Positions 19,375 through 27,452 of a stretch of DNA of 64,000 nucleotides are shown here, in pieces. Every line of letters begins with the position of its first letter. Within the stretch, counting starts at the first letter, position 1. The notes below the pieces were generated by a model. That model had not been told where the DNA came from. It made no database searches and saw nothing but the letters and a program-made list of their open reading frames with translations. The translations under genes and the position numbers were made by a program. This DNA comes from Clostridium saccharoperbutylacetonicum N1-4(HMT) (GTDB lineage: Bacteria > Bacillota > Clostridia > Clostridiales > Clostridiaceae): contig NC_020291.1 in NCBI RefSeq assembly GCF_000340885.1, forward strand, positions 2,045,001 through 2,109,000, in the 5' to 3' direction.

Positions 19375-19477
19375 AAATACATTTTGGCAACCTGACAATC
19401 ATAGAAAATTAAATTATCCTTAGACTCATAGCTTTGCGGCCCTACCTTTCAGTAAGTGTGCTATTAGCATTGTATTT
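19375..19477 (-). promoter_or_regulatory. Class I cyclic-di-GMP riboswitch (GEMM-I)
   Basis: The minus strand carries the GEMM-I landmarks in order: a GAAA tetraloop hairpin (CTTACT GAAA GGTAGG), CCGCAAAGC (consensus ACGCAAAGC), GTCTAAGG, a second A/T-rich hairpin and CAGGTTGCC. A 7-bp P1 stem (AAATACA / TGTATTT) closes it. It starts 16 bases after the agrB stop codon, where agrD usually lies, and is followed by an intrinsic terminator and agrA. c-di-GMP should therefore set how much agrA-agrC is made relative to agrB. On or off cannot be decided by eye. Confidence 0.87.
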
Positions 19478-19492
19478 TTATTATTACTAGAT

Positions 19493-20089
19493 TTATAAAT
19501 TTTTGTAGTTAGCATATTTTTTACCAAATAATCTGTAAGCTATTGGCGTAACTACTAAGGCTCCTTCTAAAATAGAAAAGGTTATTAAGTTGGTATATAT
19601 GTTATTATGAAGCAATAAAGCTAAAATATAGAAAGCTATAATAACTATAATAGATTTTATCTTTAAAGATTTTCTCAATTTTAGGCTTATAAGAGGACGT
19701 TCTTCAGTATCAGCAGGAGCATATAATAATATAAGGGCAAAACTTATTAAAAATAAAATAGATACTAATAATAGATTTCTTTGTATATTTCGACTTAAGT
19801 AAACATTTCCGAAAAAGAGTATGTAATTTATAATAATACATTGGAAGGTCGAATTTGCATGAACTCCAGAAGCAAAAATTCTAAGAGCTGCAAAAACTAG
19901 AAAAGCAGTAAGGGCATATCCTAATATTCCTAGAAAATATGCAGTAGCAAATAAAATAATAGATTTAAATATAGTCAAAAAAATGACTAATATTCCATAA
20001 TGAATTTTTTCCAAATCTTCAGTAGAAGCTGAGGTATTGTTTTTTATAAATTTTGTACATTTCTCACTTAATGGTTTTGAAAGTATCAT
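19493..20089 (-). CDS. agrB: AgrB-type pheromone-processing membrane peptidase
   Basis: The 198-residue multi-pass membrane protein has the AgrB active site Arg70, His77 and Cys84 (RIFASGVHANSTFQC), with the same His-Cys spacing as staphylococcal AgrB, and the downstream block YAPADTEERPL. AgrB cuts the C-terminal tail from AgrD and forms the peptide ring. No AgrD frame lies beside it; the only candidate in the window is at 11238. First gene of the agrB-agrA-agrC group. A perfect palindrome GTTAACGTTAAC lies 18 bases upstream. Confidence 0.95.
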   Translation of the reverse strand: MILSKPLSEKCTKFIKNNTSASTEDLEKIHYGILVIFLTIFKSIILFATAYFLGILGYALTAFLVFAALRIFASGVHANSTFQCIIINYILFFGNVYLSRNIQRNLLLVSILFLISFALILLYAPADTEERPLISLKLRKSLKIKSIIVIIAFYILALLLHNNIYTNLITFSILEGALVVTPIAYRLFGKKYANYKNL

Positions 20090-20106
20090 AAAATCAGTCC
20101 TTTTTT

Positions 20107-20166
20107 GGTTAACGTTAACAACATATTCAATTTATTTTGTAGATAGCTATTTAAATTATCTACAAA
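20107..20166 (-). promoter_or_regulatory. Operator region upstream of agrB
   Basis: GTTAACGTTAAC (20108-20119) is a perfect 12-bp palindrome and part of a CcpA-box-like TGTTAACGTTAACC on the minus strand; a similar sequence precedes agrD. A second dyad, TTTGTAGATA / TATCTACAAA (20137-20146 and 20157-20166), lies just upstream where a promoter would be. A short direct repeat of TTTTCTCATAATATTTA occurs around 20171-20204. The rest of the gap to 20459 is A/T-rich without a recognised gene. Confidence 0.5.
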
Positions 20167-20459
20167 TATATTTTCTCATAATATTTATTTTCTCATAATA
20201 TTTAGATTAAATAAACATATTTTTCTCTAAACGTACAAAATTAAGCATTAAAAGTAAAAATTAACATTTGATGTTCTGAAATATTCTTTTTATGCCTAAA
20301 AATGGACGTTTTATTACAATGGTATTGACTTTTTGATAAAATGAGTTCTAAATTTATTATAACTAATTGTTATAAAATGGAGATAATATGTTTATTTACA
20401 TAATTATGAAAATATTTAAGACTATTGTATAAATTTTATTCAATGGAGGTGATTATATA

Positions 20460-20996
20460 ATGCTTGACGTAAAATATTATATATACAGTTTGTTAATGTA
20501 TCTATTAATATGTATTAGTCCAGTAATTCTTTATATAAAATTTAAGGAAAAAGCAAATGTATTGGCATATCTGAAGTTAACAGGAAATTCCCGAAAAGGT
20601 GTAATTGTTGGAAGTGTAATAAGTATAATCTTTGTAGTGTTAATAATTATAAAAAATACAATTATTGGTTTTGATAAGTTTAACACAAATTTGGGATTGC
20701 TTTGGATAAGTGGTTTATTAGTAGGTTTTTTTGAAGAGATTCCGTTTAGGGGATTTTTATTGCAAAAGTTATGGAATCATATGAATTTTTGGAAAGCAAA
20801 TTTGTTAACAACAATAATATTTGTATTATTTCATATACCAGTATGGATGAGCAGTAATACGCCTCTTTTAAAAGCAGCAGTCAGCATTGGAGCGGTGAGT
20901 CTCGCATTAGGATATTTATTTAAGGAATATAAGTCTTTGTGGATACCAATAATATGCCATTCTATATATAATTTATGTATATGGATGGGATTGTAA
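20460..20996 (+). CDS. CPBP-family intramembrane metalloprotease (Abi domain)
   Basis: The 178-residue membrane protein has the CPBP motifs: EEIPFRG (motif 1, EExxxR), FVLFH (motif 2, FxxxH) and HSIYN (motif 3). These form the glutamate/histidine metal site of the Rce1/CPBP family, which includes proteins that mature or give immunity to peptides. Its place next to agrB suggests a possible role with peptide signals, but such genes are common in clostridia and a link is only inferred. AATGGAGGTGA provides a good ribosome binding site. Confidence 0.88.
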   Translation: MLDVKYYIYSLLMYLLICISPVILYIKFKEKANVLAYLKLTGNSRKGVIVGSVISIIFVVLIIIKNTIIGFDKFNTNLGLLWISGLLVGFFEEIPFRGFLLQKLWNHMNFWKANLLTTIIFVLFHIPVWMSSNTPLLKAAVSIGAVSLALGYLFKEYKSLWIPIICHSIYNLCIWMGL

Positions 20997-21007
20997 ATTA
21001 AAAGTGG

Positions 21008-21055
21008 ATGACTGATAGTATATGATTTATATATATGTCAGTCATTTGTTTTTTT
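21008..21055 (+). terminator. Terminator after CPBP protease gene
   Basis: ATGACTGA and TCAGTCAT pair around an A/T-rich loop and are followed by TTGTTTTTTT. Confidence 0.7.
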
Positions 21056-21060
21056 ATTCT

Positions 21061-21546
21061 ATAGGAAATTATATTGTTGGACAATCTGTGGATAACTTTT
21101 GAAACAGACTAATTAATTAGGTTTAATATCTTAAAAGAATAAAAAATAAATCATATTCGCCTGCCAGATTTTTCTCACATGCGTTTGAAAAGGCAGATGC
21201 GTAAAAAAATCTACGGCTCCACAGTCGCCTGCGATTTTTTTATTCTTTACGAGGAATTTATAATACAGTAAAATCTGTGGATAATATATGAAAAAGACTA
21301 TTTAACTGAGTGTGTATAAGAAAAAGAATAAAAAACAAATCATATTCGCCTGCATAAAATGTTCTTATATGCAGATAGTTCCGTATTGCAGTAAAGTTCC
21401 TTATTGTGGCATAGCCACTCTTTTTATGAGTGCATAGCTGCTCTTTTTATAAGGGCATAGCTGCTCTTTCTAAGGGAATGTTCTTATATGCAGATAGTTT
21501 CCGTATTGCAGCATAGCTGCTCTTTTTATAGGGGCACATTTCTTGA
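21061..21546. repeat. Field of direct and short repeats in a 710-bp gap
   Basis: Two ~100-bp direct copies (about 21061-21152 and 21251-21352) share AATCTGTGGATAA and end in AATCATATTCGCCTGC. Then four spaced units of GCATAGCYRCTCTTT (about 21410-21530) and two copies of TGTTCTTATATGCAGATAG follow. A related stretch is at 45405-45470. Spacing is irregular and no gene is visible; the GH5 ribosome binding site (AGGAGGTGGGTG) closes the gap. Confidence 0.75.
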
Positions 21547-21706
21547 AAGCGCAATTTTAAGGCCGAAAGCAACAAATGTGAGATAGATATTATTTTAGGA
21601 ATGAAAATAAGATATTAGTGATTATAAGCTTGTATAAAGGCGATAAGTATATAATAATTTATTTGTTATAAAGAGTCATTTTGTCATATTTTTAGGAGGT
21701 GGGTGA

Positions 21707-23188
21707 ATGAAAATTAAAGTGAATTACATAGCTATAATCATGACTATGTTATTTTCGCTAATGGCACCAATTAATGTGTTAGCAGCAGAAAATGATAATA
21801 GTGATGATTATCTTCACACTGATGGAAGTAAAATTTTTGATGCAGAGGGAAATGAAGTAAGGCTTACTGGTATTGCTTGGTTTGGGAATGAAACACCAAA
21901 TTACTCATATCATGGATTATGGGCAAATACATTAGATGATATTTTAGACAAGGTTGCAGATAATGGTTTTAATTTATTAAGAGTACCCTTGTCAGTTCAA
22001 TTAGTTAATGAATGGAGACAAGGAAATTATCCAATGCCTGATTCAATTAACGATTATGTTAATCCAGATTTGAAAAATAAGAACAGTTTAGAGATACTTG
22101 ATAAATCTGTAAGTGTTTGCAAGAAAAAGGGTATAAAAGTAATGCTTGATATGCATAGAGTGATAGATGGAAGTCAATCTAATGCATGGTATACGGATAA
22201 ATATAGTGTTGAAGATTATGAAGAATGTTGGAAATGGCTTACTAATCATTACAAGAATGATGATACTGTAATTGCTATGGATATATTTAATGAACCACAT
22301 GGTAAAGCTTATAGGCAGGAACAATGTGCAAAATGGGATGAGTCAACTGATGCAGACAATTGGAAGCATGAGGCAGAAAAGGTTGGCAAAGAAATTTTGG
22401 ATATTAATCCCAACCTTTTAATTATGGTAGAGGGTGTGGAGACATATCCTAAAGAAGGTAAGGATTATAGTTCAAAAGATGTAAATAATTATTATGGAAC
22501 TTGGTGGGGCGGTAATCTTAGGGGAGTTCAAGATCATCCTATAAAAATAGAAAATCATCCTAATCAAGTAGTATATTCCCCACATGATTATGGTCCAGGG
22601 GTATCAAATCAACCTTGGTTTGAAAATGGGTTTACTAAAGAAAGTCTAGTGAAAGAAGTATGGGAACCAAATTGGTTTTATATCCAACAAAAAAATATTG
22701 CTCCATTGCTTATAGGTGAATGGGGTGGAAACATGGATGGTTCAGATAATCAAAAATGGATGCAGGGATTAGCAGATTTTATTAAAGAAAATAATATAAA
22801 TCATACATTTTGGTGTTTAAATCCTAATTCTGGTGATACAGGTGGAATTCTTGGATATGATTTCAAAACTGTAGATACTGCTAAAATGGCGCTTGTTAAG
22901 CCTACTTTATGGCAGGAAAAAGAAAGTGGAAAATTTATTGGTTTAGATCATAAAATTAATTTGGGTAAGAATGGTACCCATGTAGCAGCAAATACAAATG
23001 TTAATCCGGCAGTTAAATTAGGCGACGTAAATGGCGATGGAAGTGTAGATACAATGGATTATATAGCATTACAAAAATATGTAATGGATTCGTCAAATAC
23101 AATAAATACAAAAAATGCAGATATAAATGGAGATAATAGAATTAATACTGCAGATTTATTAAGTTTAAAAAAATTAATTTTACAATAA
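21707..23188 (+). CDS. GH5 endoglucanase with dockerin
   Basis: The 493-residue secreted protein (signal peptide to about VLAAE) has a GH5 domain and a dockerin (GDVNGDGSVD, DINGDNRIN). Blocks VRLTGIAWFG, LLRVPLS, DMHRV, IFNEPHG (acid Glu196) and LIGEWGG (nucleophile Glu338) fit clostridial GH5 beta-1,4-glucanases of the EngD/CelA kind. It has a strong ribosome binding site and is followed after 34 bases by the GH26 gene, so the two form an operon. Confidence 0.93.
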   Translation: MKIKVNYIAIIMTMLFSLMAPINVLAAENDNSDDYLHTDGSKIFDAEGNEVRLTGIAWFGNETPNYSYHGLWANTLDDILDKVADNGFNLLRVPLSVQLVNEWRQGNYPMPDSINDYVNPDLKNKNSLEILDKSVSVCKKKGIKVMLDMHRVIDGSQSNAWYTDKYSVEDYEECWKWLTNHYKNDDTVIAMDIFNEPHGKAYRQEQCAKWDESTDADNWKHEAEKVGKEILDINPNLLIMVEGVETYPKEGKDYSSKDVNNYYGTWWGGNLRGVQDHPIKIENHPNQVVYSPHDYGPGVSNQPWFENGFTKESLVKEVWEPNWFYIQQKNIAPLLIGEWGGNMDGSDNQKWMQGLADFIKENNINHTFWCLNPNSGDTGGILGYDFKTVDTAKMALVKPTLWQEKESGKFIGLDHKINLGKNGTHVAANTNVNPAVKLGDVNGDGSVDTMDYIALQKYVMDSSNTINTKNADINGDNRINTADLLSLKKLILQ

Positions 23189-23222
23189 ACATAAAATAAT
23201 AAATAAAACGGGGTGATGTGTT

Positions 23223-24362
23223 TTGAGGATAAGGCTTAAAGGATTTTTACAATTAGCATCAATGGTAATAGTTACTTTGATCATGTTTGGAAATGTACAA
23301 GTTGCTTCGGCTAGTACTGAGATTCAAAACAATAGGGAACTTCAATATGGAGCATGGATTGGAAGCTGGCCGACTGCACAAGGATTGACAGATTTTCAAA
23401 ACCTACAACAAAGGCATCTTGATGTAGTTAATATGTTTATTGATTGGAACACCGATTTTGATCATATTAAGCCAAACTTCGATGCCATATATGCAAATAA
23501 TTCGATAGCTTCACTTACTTGGGAAGCTCATGGTCTTTCAAATGCAGATATAAGAGATGGAAAAAAAGATAATTATATAAGACAAATGGCTAAGGATATA
23601 AAAGCTTACAATAAAAGAATGATTATAAGATTATTTCATGAGGCAAATGGTAATTGGTATGCATGGGCTGTGGGGGATAGTAAGATAAATACAAATGAAA
23701 CATATGTAGCTGCATTTAGGCATGTTGTAGATATATTTAGACAAGAAGGAGCTGCTAATGTTAAATGGGATTTTAATGTTAATGCTTCAAGTGTTGGACA
23801 AGGTGCAAGTTATTTGGGACATTACCCAGGAGATGACTACGTAGATATTATATCTATAGATGGATATAATTGGGGAACTACTCAAAGCTGGAGTAGTTGG
23901 CAATCTTTTGATCAAATATTTTCACAAGCCTATAATGCATTAAAAATAAAAAATAAACCAATGGCAATATCTGAATTTTCATCAGCAGAAAAAGGTGGAG
24001 ATAAAGCAAAATGGTATGAAGACGCTTTTAATAATATAAGGTCAGAGAAATATAACTTGATTAATACAGTTGTTTGTTTTAATGAAAACAAAGAAACTGA
24101 TTGGAGAATAAACTCTAGTGAAAGCGCATTAGAAGCTTTTAAAAAAGCTATTAATTTAGGGAAAAGTTCAAATGTTGAGCCAGAAGTTAGGCTAGGAGAT
24201 GTGAATGATGATGGAAGCAAAGATGCAATGGATTATATAGCATTGCAAAAATATATAATGGATTCGTCAAATACAATAAATACAAAAAATGCAGATATAA
24301 ATGGAGATAATAGAATAAATACTGGAGATCTTTTTGTTTTGAAAAAATTAATTTTAGAATAA
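23223..24362 (+). CDS. GH26 glycoside hydrolase (likely beta-mannanase) with dockerin
   Basis: Translation probably starts at TTG 23223, 7 bases after GGGGTGA; the nearby ATG gives a quick stop. A signal peptide precedes a GH26 domain with RLFHEANGNW (acid Glu140) and AISEFSSAE (nucleophile Glu251), then a dockerin (GDVNDDGSKD, DINGDNRIN). GH26 enzymes are mostly beta-1,4-mannanases, some act on lichenan; the sequence by eye does not decide. The dockerin of this enzyme is nearly the same as that of the preceding GH5, suggesting recent exchange or duplication. Confidence 0.9.
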   Translation: MRIRLKGFLQLASMVIVTLIMFGNVQVASASTEIQNNRELQYGAWIGSWPTAQGLTDFQNLQQRHLDVVNMFIDWNTDFDHIKPNFDAIYANNSIASLTWEAHGLSNADIRDGKKDNYIRQMAKDIKAYNKRMIIRLFHEANGNWYAWAVGDSKINTNETYVAAFRHVVDIFRQEGAANVKWDFNVNASSVGQGASYLGHYPGDDYVDIISIDGYNWGTTQSWSSWQSFDQIFSQAYNALKIKNKPMAISEFSSAEKGGDKAKWYEDAFNNIRSEKYNLINTVVCFNENKETDWRINSSESALEAFKKAINLGKSSNVEPEVRLGDVNDDGSKDAMDYIALQKYIMDSSNTINTKNADINGDNRINTGDLFVLKKLILE

Positions 24363-24370
24363 ATACTTAA

Positions 24371-24687
24371 TATAGATATCCAACGCAAGAATTAAACATA
24401 TGTGGTAACTTACCGAAATCAAATACATTTATCTTCCACAGGACTAGTGAAATTTTCGCTGGAAGGTTCTAAATGGTGGCTTGTCGTCATTTCAGCGTGT
24501 TCCAGATGTAAAATTTGGACAAGCTGTAAATGAAACAAGCCACCATTAACAACCATCATCAGCTCAATTTCACATGCCTGCTTCCAGAAAAATGTATCTG
24601 ATTTCTAGTGTAGTGTTACGATTATAATTTCTCAATGATGTATGTATATTCCATTTATAAGTTTGATTATTAATTTGGATATCTATA
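24371..24687 (+). repeat. Family A foldback element, copy 3 (317 bp)
   Basis: Perfect terminal repeats TATAGATATCCAA (24371-24383) and complement (24675-24687). The central arms AATGGTGGCTTG and CAAGCCACCATT pair perfectly. It starts 9 bases after the GH26 stop codon, in the same orientation as copies 1 and 2. Confidence 0.92.
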
Positions 24688-24707
24688 TAACTGAATTCCT
24701 TATGGAG

Positions 24708-24740
24708 ATAGGTCACATTTTAATATGTGGCCTATTTCAT
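24708..24740 (+). terminator. Terminator between GH26 and convergent MFS gene
   Basis: ATAGGTCACAT and ATGTGGCCTAT form an 11-bp stem with one wobble pair, followed by TTTCATTTT. Confidence 0.75.
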
Positions 24741-24753
24741 TTTAAGTTTTTAT

Positions 24754-25974
24754 TTAAACAATATTATATTCATGTTTTTTTGAAAGAATGAGCCAAAGGA
24801 TTAAGCTTATAACTGAGGTTATTAAGTACATAAGTCCCATAATGATTATTCTATTAAAAAAATTAGAAGAAATCACAATCATGCCTATACATCCAAATAA
24901 TGTTAAAGCACAATTTATAAGAGAAGACGCCGCACCAGTTTCTTCAGGTATCTGGTTCAGCATTATACTTGTTGTTTGTGGACGAATTAAGCTCCCAAAG
25001 AATGATGCAGGTATTAAGGAAATCATAAATATAACGGGGCTTAAATTACCAGTTATAAACATTGAAAATCCACTAATAGCCATAACGATGTATGCTATTG
25101 TTATATATGGAATCTTATTGTAGTGCTTTGATAATTTTACATATGCTAATGGTCCTAGAAGAAAGAAAACAGCATTTGCTGCAAAATAGTAACTATATAC
25201 TTTGGGACTTAATCCAAAACCATCAACAAAAATATAAGAAGACGCTGATATAAATGACATAGATGGAATTGACATAATTGAAAAAGTAATAAGTAGAGAC
25301 ATAAAGCTTCTATTTCTTGATACCACTCCTATGTTGCTTATGGAACTTATTATGCTTCCAGTATATCGTTTTTCAATAGTTTCTTCCATAGCTATACTTC
25401 CAGCTAATGTTAAAATGCCTAAGGCTCCCAATACTTCAAATACACCTCTCCATGAAAGAACACTTAAAATCATAGCTCCAATAACAGGTGAAATTATTGG
25501 TGATAACATTGCCGTTGATTGAACTAAAGCTAAAACAGTTACAAGCTTCCTTCCACTATATGAATCTTTTACTATTGCTGTAGATACTGCAGTTGCTGCT
25601 CCACAACCAATAGCTTGTAAAATACGAAATAAAATTAATTGATAAACATTACCAGAAAACACACATGATATACTAGCGATAGTATAGATAGTAAGCCCAA
25701 TGATTAGTATAGTTCTTCTTCCGTATTTGTCACTAAGAGGGCCCCATAAAATAGTTCCTAGTGCATAAAAAGCAAAGAAAAGTATTAATGTAAGATTTAC
25801 AATACTAGTATTTGTATTAAGGCTTTCTACCATTTTTGGCAACGCTGGCAAATAGATATCTGTAGATAATGGAATAAATGCACTTAGTAACGTTATAAAC
25901 GCTAGAAAGCCTTTTTTTCCTAAATATTTTTGTTTTTTCTCTTTTTCTACATAATTGTCTTTTATAATTTCCAT
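24754..25974 (-). CDS. MFS multidrug exporter, Bcr/CflA-like
   Basis: The start at 25974 (MEIIKDNY) is set by TTGGAGG 6 bases upstream, giving 406 aa; a longer frame is unlikely. Twelve hydrophobic segments, the motif PLSTDIYLPALP in helix 1 and GPLSDKYGRR between helices 2 and 3 are typical of the Bcr/CflA drug-proton antiporters. Substrate unknown. It faces the GH26 operon and lies downstream of a small gene remnant and a metallo-beta-lactamase-fold gene on the same strand. Confidence 0.9.
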   Translation of the reverse strand: MEIIKDNYVEKEKKQKYLGKKGFLAFITLLSAFIPLSTDIYLPALPKMVESLNTNTSIVNLTLILFFAFYALGTILWGPLSDKYGRRTILIIGLTIYTIASISCVFSGNVYQLILFRILQAIGCGAATAVSTAIVKDSYSGRKLVTVLALVQSTAMLSPIISPVIGAMILSVLSWRGVFEVLGALGILTLAGSIAMEETIEKRYTGSIISSISNIGVVSRNRSFMSLLITFSIMSIPSMSFISASSYIFVDGFGLSPKVYSYYFAANAVFFLLGPLAYVKLSKHYNKIPYITIAYIVMAISGFSMFITGNLSPVIFMISLIPASFFGSLIRPQTTSIMLNQIPEETGAASSLINCALTLFGCIGMIVISSNFFNRIIIMGLMYLITSVISLILWLILSKKHEYNIV

Positions 25975-26110
25975 ATGTTCCTCCAATTTTAATAATGCTT
26001 TTTTGATTAGCTTGTTTTTATTTGTCCGAGGCCTCACCAGCATTATGCAGATTTCGTACTATAAGCCTTCCGTCCAATCTTATTTTTTGTGAAGACGTTG
26101 GAGAATGAGT

Positions 26111-26263
26111 TTATTCTTCTAGATATTCCTCAGTAAAATCAGCATCACTATATATACTTAGGATATAGAGTGATGTCTTACATATGAAGAGTGCATGTCT
26201 CGTTTCACCTTTAATCAATAGGTTATCACTCTCATTGATACAGTTTAGAGATATAATGTTTGA
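26111..26263 (-). pseudogene. Gene remnant in frame after the MBL-fold gene
   Basis: After the stop codon of the MBL-fold gene the same frame stays open for 50 codons, with protein-like content (LLIKGETRHALF, YSDADFTEEYLEE) but no start codon with a ribosome binding site. It may be the tail of a lost gene or a former C-terminal extension. The protein family is not recognised. The rest of the gap up to the MFS start has nothing else identified. Confidence 0.35.
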
Positions 26264-27148
26264 TTATAGATCAATCCGTTCCACTTTGTGTCCTAAAAAT
26301 TCCTCAAGTCTCTTATCGGAGTATTGGATATTGACTGTTTTATAGATATGCTGGTATCCTCGACCTAAAGGCCCTCGGTCAAACGGTTTATCCTTTAAAT
26401 AATTCTGCTGAAATTCTCCCGAAAAACATTCAATGTATGCGTCGACGTAATTCATTGTAATTGGGAGCTGTCCATGGGCACTATAAATATCTTTGATATC
26501 ATTTTCTAATCGTTTTATCTTTTTCCAGCTGTCTAGTGCCATGGAAAATGGTGCGTTTCTATCAGATTCAAAAAAGTAAATGATGACGTAATCACAAATC
26601 ATATCTCCTGAAAAAAGTCTCTTTTTTTCTCTATCCAGCAGCATGATATGCCCGTAAGAATGCCCTGGTGTAAATATTACCTCCAAAGTTTTTCCGCCTA
26701 AGTCAAACAATTCGCCATCCTTTACAAAATGTGGAGTCAAGGTTCGAAGCAGGCTCCTTTCAGCGAATGCCTTGCTATCGAAATGTTCAATGGCTTCAGG
26801 CTTATTTTCTTTCAGAAAATTTACCCCCATCTCAGCTATGAACTGCCTTTCGTGCTTTGTGTCAAAACCCATAATCTGACCGTAGTCAGGCTGGTACAGC
26901 CATACGTCTCCAAAATATTCGCTTCCGTAGCTGTGGTCAGGATCGCCATGGGTCAATACCAGCATTACTGGCAGACTTGTTATACTTCGAATGATAGGCC
27001 TTATGTCCTCGAATCCATAACCGGCATCAATTAAGATCGCTTTTTTTTGCCCTAGGATAAGATAAAAATGCACAAGTGCAGCTTGAGTAATGACATATAA
27101 ATCATCGTCTAGTTTTTGCACTTTACAGAAATTTGTTGATGTAATCAT
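26264..27148 (-). CDS. Metallo-beta-lactamase-fold hydrolase
   Basis: The ATG at 27148 has AAGGAAGGTG upstream and is preferred to a GTG three codons earlier (294 aa). The fold is shown by ILIDAGYG, THGDPDHSYG, TPGHSYGHI and LFSGD. In the first metal motif the usual HxHxDH reads HGDPDH, so the second ligand is Asp, a variant found in some MBL subfamilies. The enzyme may be a cytoplasmic lactonase or hydrolase; substrate unknown. It is divergent from an HxlR regulator, and a palindrome like the one before that regulator lies in its upstream region. Confidence 0.85.
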   Translation of the reverse strand: MITSTNFCKVQKLDDDLYVITQAALVHFYLILGQKKAILIDAGYGFEDIRPIIRSITSLPVMLVLTHGDPDHSYGSEYFGDVWLYQPDYGQIMGFDTKHERQFIAEMGVNFLKENKPEAIEHFDSKAFAERSLLRTLTPHFVKDGELFDLGGKTLEVIFTPGHSYGHIMLLDREKKRLFSGDMICDYVIIYFFESDRNAPFSMALDSWKKIKRLENDIKDIYSAHGQLPITMNYVDAYIECFSGEFQQNYLKDKPFDRGPLGRGYQHIYKTVNIQYSDKRLEEFLGHKVERIDL

Positions 27149-27243
27149 GATTATCACCTTCCTTTATTGTTATTAAGATTTCATCTATATACACATTTTA
27201 TGGTTGTACAATAATTATATCAAGTACTATAATATTTAATGTA

Positions 27244-27263
27244 TACTATCAAAAATGATAGTA
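27244..27263. promoter_or_regulatory. Palindromic operator 1 (HxlR type)
   Basis: TACTATCAAAAATGATAGTA is a near-perfect 20-bp dyad about 95 bases upstream of the MBL-fold gene. An almost identical dyad is at 27421. Confidence 0.7.
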
Positions 27264-27420
27264 TTGAGTTGAAAAAATGAATGATGTGTACATATTGGAA
27301 ATAAGATTCCTGCCACGAATCCAGGAACAACAGTGATAAAAGACTTCTTATCCCTTTATCTTTACTTTTGAATAATACTATGTATAATGAATACTAAGAA
27401 GTACAATAATATTTGATTGG

Positions 27421-27440
27421 TACTATTAAATATGATAGTA
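27421..27440. promoter_or_regulatory. Palindromic operator 2 before the HxlR gene
   Basis: TACTATTAAATATGATAGTA, 12 bases before the HxlR start codon, matches operator 1 at 17 of 20 positions. Its position suggests that the regulator controls itself. Confidence 0.7.
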
Positions 27441-27452
27441 ATGAGGTGGCAT

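Noticed and set aside
19427..19471. Short frame MLIAHLLKGRAAKL between agrB and agrA as a possible agrD
   Set aside because: Lacks the Cys ring and acidic-Pro-Lys tail, and lies wholly in the c-di-GMP aptamer.
21410..21530. Spaced GCATAGCYRCTCTTT units as a CRISPR array
   Set aside because: Units are too short and irregularly spaced, spacers are not unique, and no cas genes are present.
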